Assembly: GCA_019677205.1 (NCBI GenBank) | Contig: JAAMXY010000154.1 | Coordinates: 1 to 64,000 of the forward strand | Length of the DNA: 64,000 nucleotides | Direction of reading: 5' to 3' | Origin: Pinguiococcus pyrenoidosus | Lineage: Eukaryota; Sar; Pinguiophyceae; Pinguiochrysidales; Pinguiochrysidaceae | Part shown: positions 62,693 to 64,000 of the stretch, one piece after another | How the letters are laid out: each line of letters opens with the position of its first letter | Numbering within the stretch: position 1 is the first letter of the stretch | The notes under the pieces: model-generated | Told to the model about the DNA's origin: nothing | The model's input: only the letters and a program-made list of their open reading frames with translations | The model's database searches: none | Position numbers and translations under genes: made by a program

Positions 62693-64000
62693 TTATAGCG
62701 GATCTGGGTGATGCAGCCCTTGGAAGGATGTATGGTTCCGGATTCCCCTCAGCGCCCTGGCGATGGGGTTCTGGGACGCATACTTCTGCGACGTCGTAGC
62801 AGCGTCGATCCCCTCCCTGGGATCCCAATAGAGCAGGGAAGGGATCACCTCCGCAATGTTCTTCTGCAGCTGTCGAATCGTTTCATCATCGATCTCGTGA
62901 ATGATCCTGAAGGCGTCCTCCTCATTCGCTGCCACGAGGGCATACTTCTCCACCCAGCACAGGTTCTCCTCGGGGGACTCGCCGAAGAAGCGGGCATAGG
63001 ACAGACTGTAGCGTCGGTCGCGCTCCCGTCCCGACAGTTCCGTCGACTTTCGCGGGTCGGCGAAGCAGTCAAAGATGATCGGGATCGCGCCGGCCAGAAG
63101 GCTGTCAAAGAAGCCTCGCCGAGTGGGGGTGTCGCCCGCCGGCTGCAAGGCGAAGGTGTACTTCGTATGCAGCTCGACCATGTTCGAGTACATGCCGACG
63201 GATGCCTGCGAAACCCCGGGAACGGCGTCGAAGTAGTCGCAGGCGACGCTGTCCTCAAGGCACATGGCGATCAGCTTCTCCCGGCAGCGACGGTTGCCAG
63301 CAAGCAAGAAAGCCTTTCGGTGGCGATGGCGCCTTGCTTTCCCAATGATCCCAAGCCACTGGTCGACATCGGCGTCCGACCTGGGATGGAGGAAGCTGGG
63401 ATAGGGCATGTTGACCAGGCGATGCTTTCGGAAGGGCCCCTCGATGGAAAAGATGTTGGTTTGCGACCAGAACGGATCGCCGTTCCGAAAGGTCGTCAGC
63501 TCCGCTCCCCATTTGTCGTCGTGATAGTCTCGGACCGTTCTGGACACCACGATGAGGTGATCCTTGCCGCCGTTCCGCTGCCACGTCTCGAGGCCTTGCA
63601 GGTGCTGCTTCACCGACTGCACATAGCTGCCGGCTTGCTCTTTCCCATACTCTTTGTACCTCACGCCGTACATCAGCACCGTGAGCGGTAGCGGGATGAA
63701 GAACAAGTCCGCCTTGGCGGGATCCGCTTCATAGCAGTTGTTGTAGATGTACCGATGCACGAACCAATCCAGACTAAACTGCCAGGTGTCGAAGACGCTC
63801 GCGCCGGAGATGGATCGATCGAGGTTCCCCATGCCCAGGTTTTGGAGATACCTGCACAGGTGGTGCCCGTCGTGATTGATCTTGATCGAGCTACACGGCA
63901 AGCCCGCGATTCCTGGAATCGTGCCCTGCTGGACAGTGCCGCCCTCCGATGGATCCTTCGCGGACCGAGCGGCCCTGCCGAACCCTTCCGGTTCCTTCGT
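62693..64000 (-). CDS. Exostosin-like glycosyltransferase (GT47), 5' end beyond the window
   Basis: The frame is open to the right edge and ends at TAA (62693..62695), giving at least 435 residues. It has the exostosin-family layout: 'DLFFIPLPLTVLMYGVRY', 'NGGKDHLIVVSRTVRDYH', a middle region with 'RHRKAFLLAGNRRCREKLI', and the GT47 C-terminal core 'KYTFALQPAGDTPTRRGFFD' with 'SLLAGAIPIIFD'. GT47 enzymes act in the Golgi on heparan-type or cell-wall polysaccharides; the specific donor cannot be predicted. The N-terminal membrane anchor, expected for this family, is not in the window. The next gene to the left is a convergent GT61 enzyme. Confidence 0.88.
   Translation of the reverse strand, partial: TKEPEGFGRAARSAKDPSEGGTVQQGTIPGIAGLPCSSIKINHDGHHLCRYLQNLGMGNLDRSISGASVFDTWQFSLDWFVHRYIYNNCYEADPAKADLFFIPLPLTVLMYGVRYKEYGKEQAGSYVQSVKQHLQGLETWQRNGGKDHLIVVSRTVRDYHDDKWGAELTTFRNGDPFWSQTNIFSIEGPFRKHRLVNMPYPSFLHPRSDADVDQWLGIIGKARRHRHRKAFLLAGNRRCREKLIAMCLEDSVACDYFDAVPGVSQASVGMYSNMVELHTKYTFALQPAGDTPTRRGFFDSLLAGAIPIIFDCFADPRKSTELSGRERDRRYSLSYARFFGESPEENLCWVEKYALVAANEEDAFRIIHEIDDETIRQLQKNIAEVIPSLLYWDPREGIDAATTSQKYASQNPIARALRGIRNHTSFQGLHHPDPL

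Noticed and set aside
1-64000. Bacterial origin or contamination of the window because of DUF1800/DUF1501 and KamA-like genes
   Set aside because: These genes have spliceosomal introns and lie between clear eukaryotic genes such as Sec61 alpha, RPB7, CUL4, kinesin-like and CCDC42.

Overview
The window is nuclear DNA of a GC-rich, intron-bearing, flagellated eukaryotic microbe, most likely an alga with a secondary red plastid; a photosynthetic stramenopile is my best guess, but a haptophyte or cryptophyte is not excluded. The genes have GT-AG introns, mostly about 40 to 210 nt, and are densely packed on both strands. Two proteins begin with a signal-peptide-like stretch followed by a phenylalanine just after the expected cleavage point (the '-SPFAPR-' of the 5'-3' exonuclease and the '-GAAFR-' of the KamA-like radical SAM enzyme), as in bipartite plastid targeting sequences. 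At least three genes are flagellar or basal-body types (CCDC42/FAP73, a DUF4795-like protein, DZIP1-like). Pro/Thr-rich linkers like those here are common in stramenopile secreted proteins. There is no operon structure, and no RNA gene was recognised.

Layout. 1-4330: 3' end of a membrane-anchored subtilase, an intron-less secreted LRR-like protein, and a three-exon 58-residue membrane miniprotein. 4398-9536: plastid-type 5'-3' exonuclease, RPB7, and a CUL4-type cullin; RPB7 and the cullin diverge from one AT-rich spacer. 9571-12096: a 3-hydroxyacyl-CoA dehydrogenase of the peroxisomal multifunctional-enzyme type without a hydratase domain, plus one orphan exon. 12097-20312: three coiled-coil genes, two of them (DUF4795-like and CCDC42-like) head to head. 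20538-27607: Sec61 alpha, mannitol 2-dehydrogenase with a long N-terminal extension, and a DZIP1-like zinc-finger gene. 28150-29436: a CX5CX4CX3H zinc-finger protein with an N-terminal acidic part and a His/Gly repeat.

30693-42531 is a single gene with one intron encoding about 3910 residues. It has an N-terminal transmembrane anchor, seven tandem domains of about 205 residues, Pro/Thr linkers, a DUF1800 domain interrupted by a Cys-rich insert, and a C-terminal DUF1501 domain. In bacteria DUF1800 and DUF1501 proteins are usually encoded by neighbouring genes; here they lie in one polypeptide on a type II membrane protein. This is the most striking system in the window.

42532-64000: an assembly gap, a class I cyclic-nucleotide phosphodiesterase, a NACHT-like STAND NTPase with 13 WD40 repeats, a plastid-type KamA-like radical SAM enzyme preceded by an array of TGACTCA motifs, a divergent kinesin-like gene, an unrecognised gene, and two glycosyltransferases (GT61 and an exostosin/GT47 gene running off the right edge).

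Exon-intron models were built by hand from splice consensus, reading-frame phase and family resemblance. Where the phase left a choice, the entry says so. Large ORFs antisense to GC-rich genes were treated as shadows.
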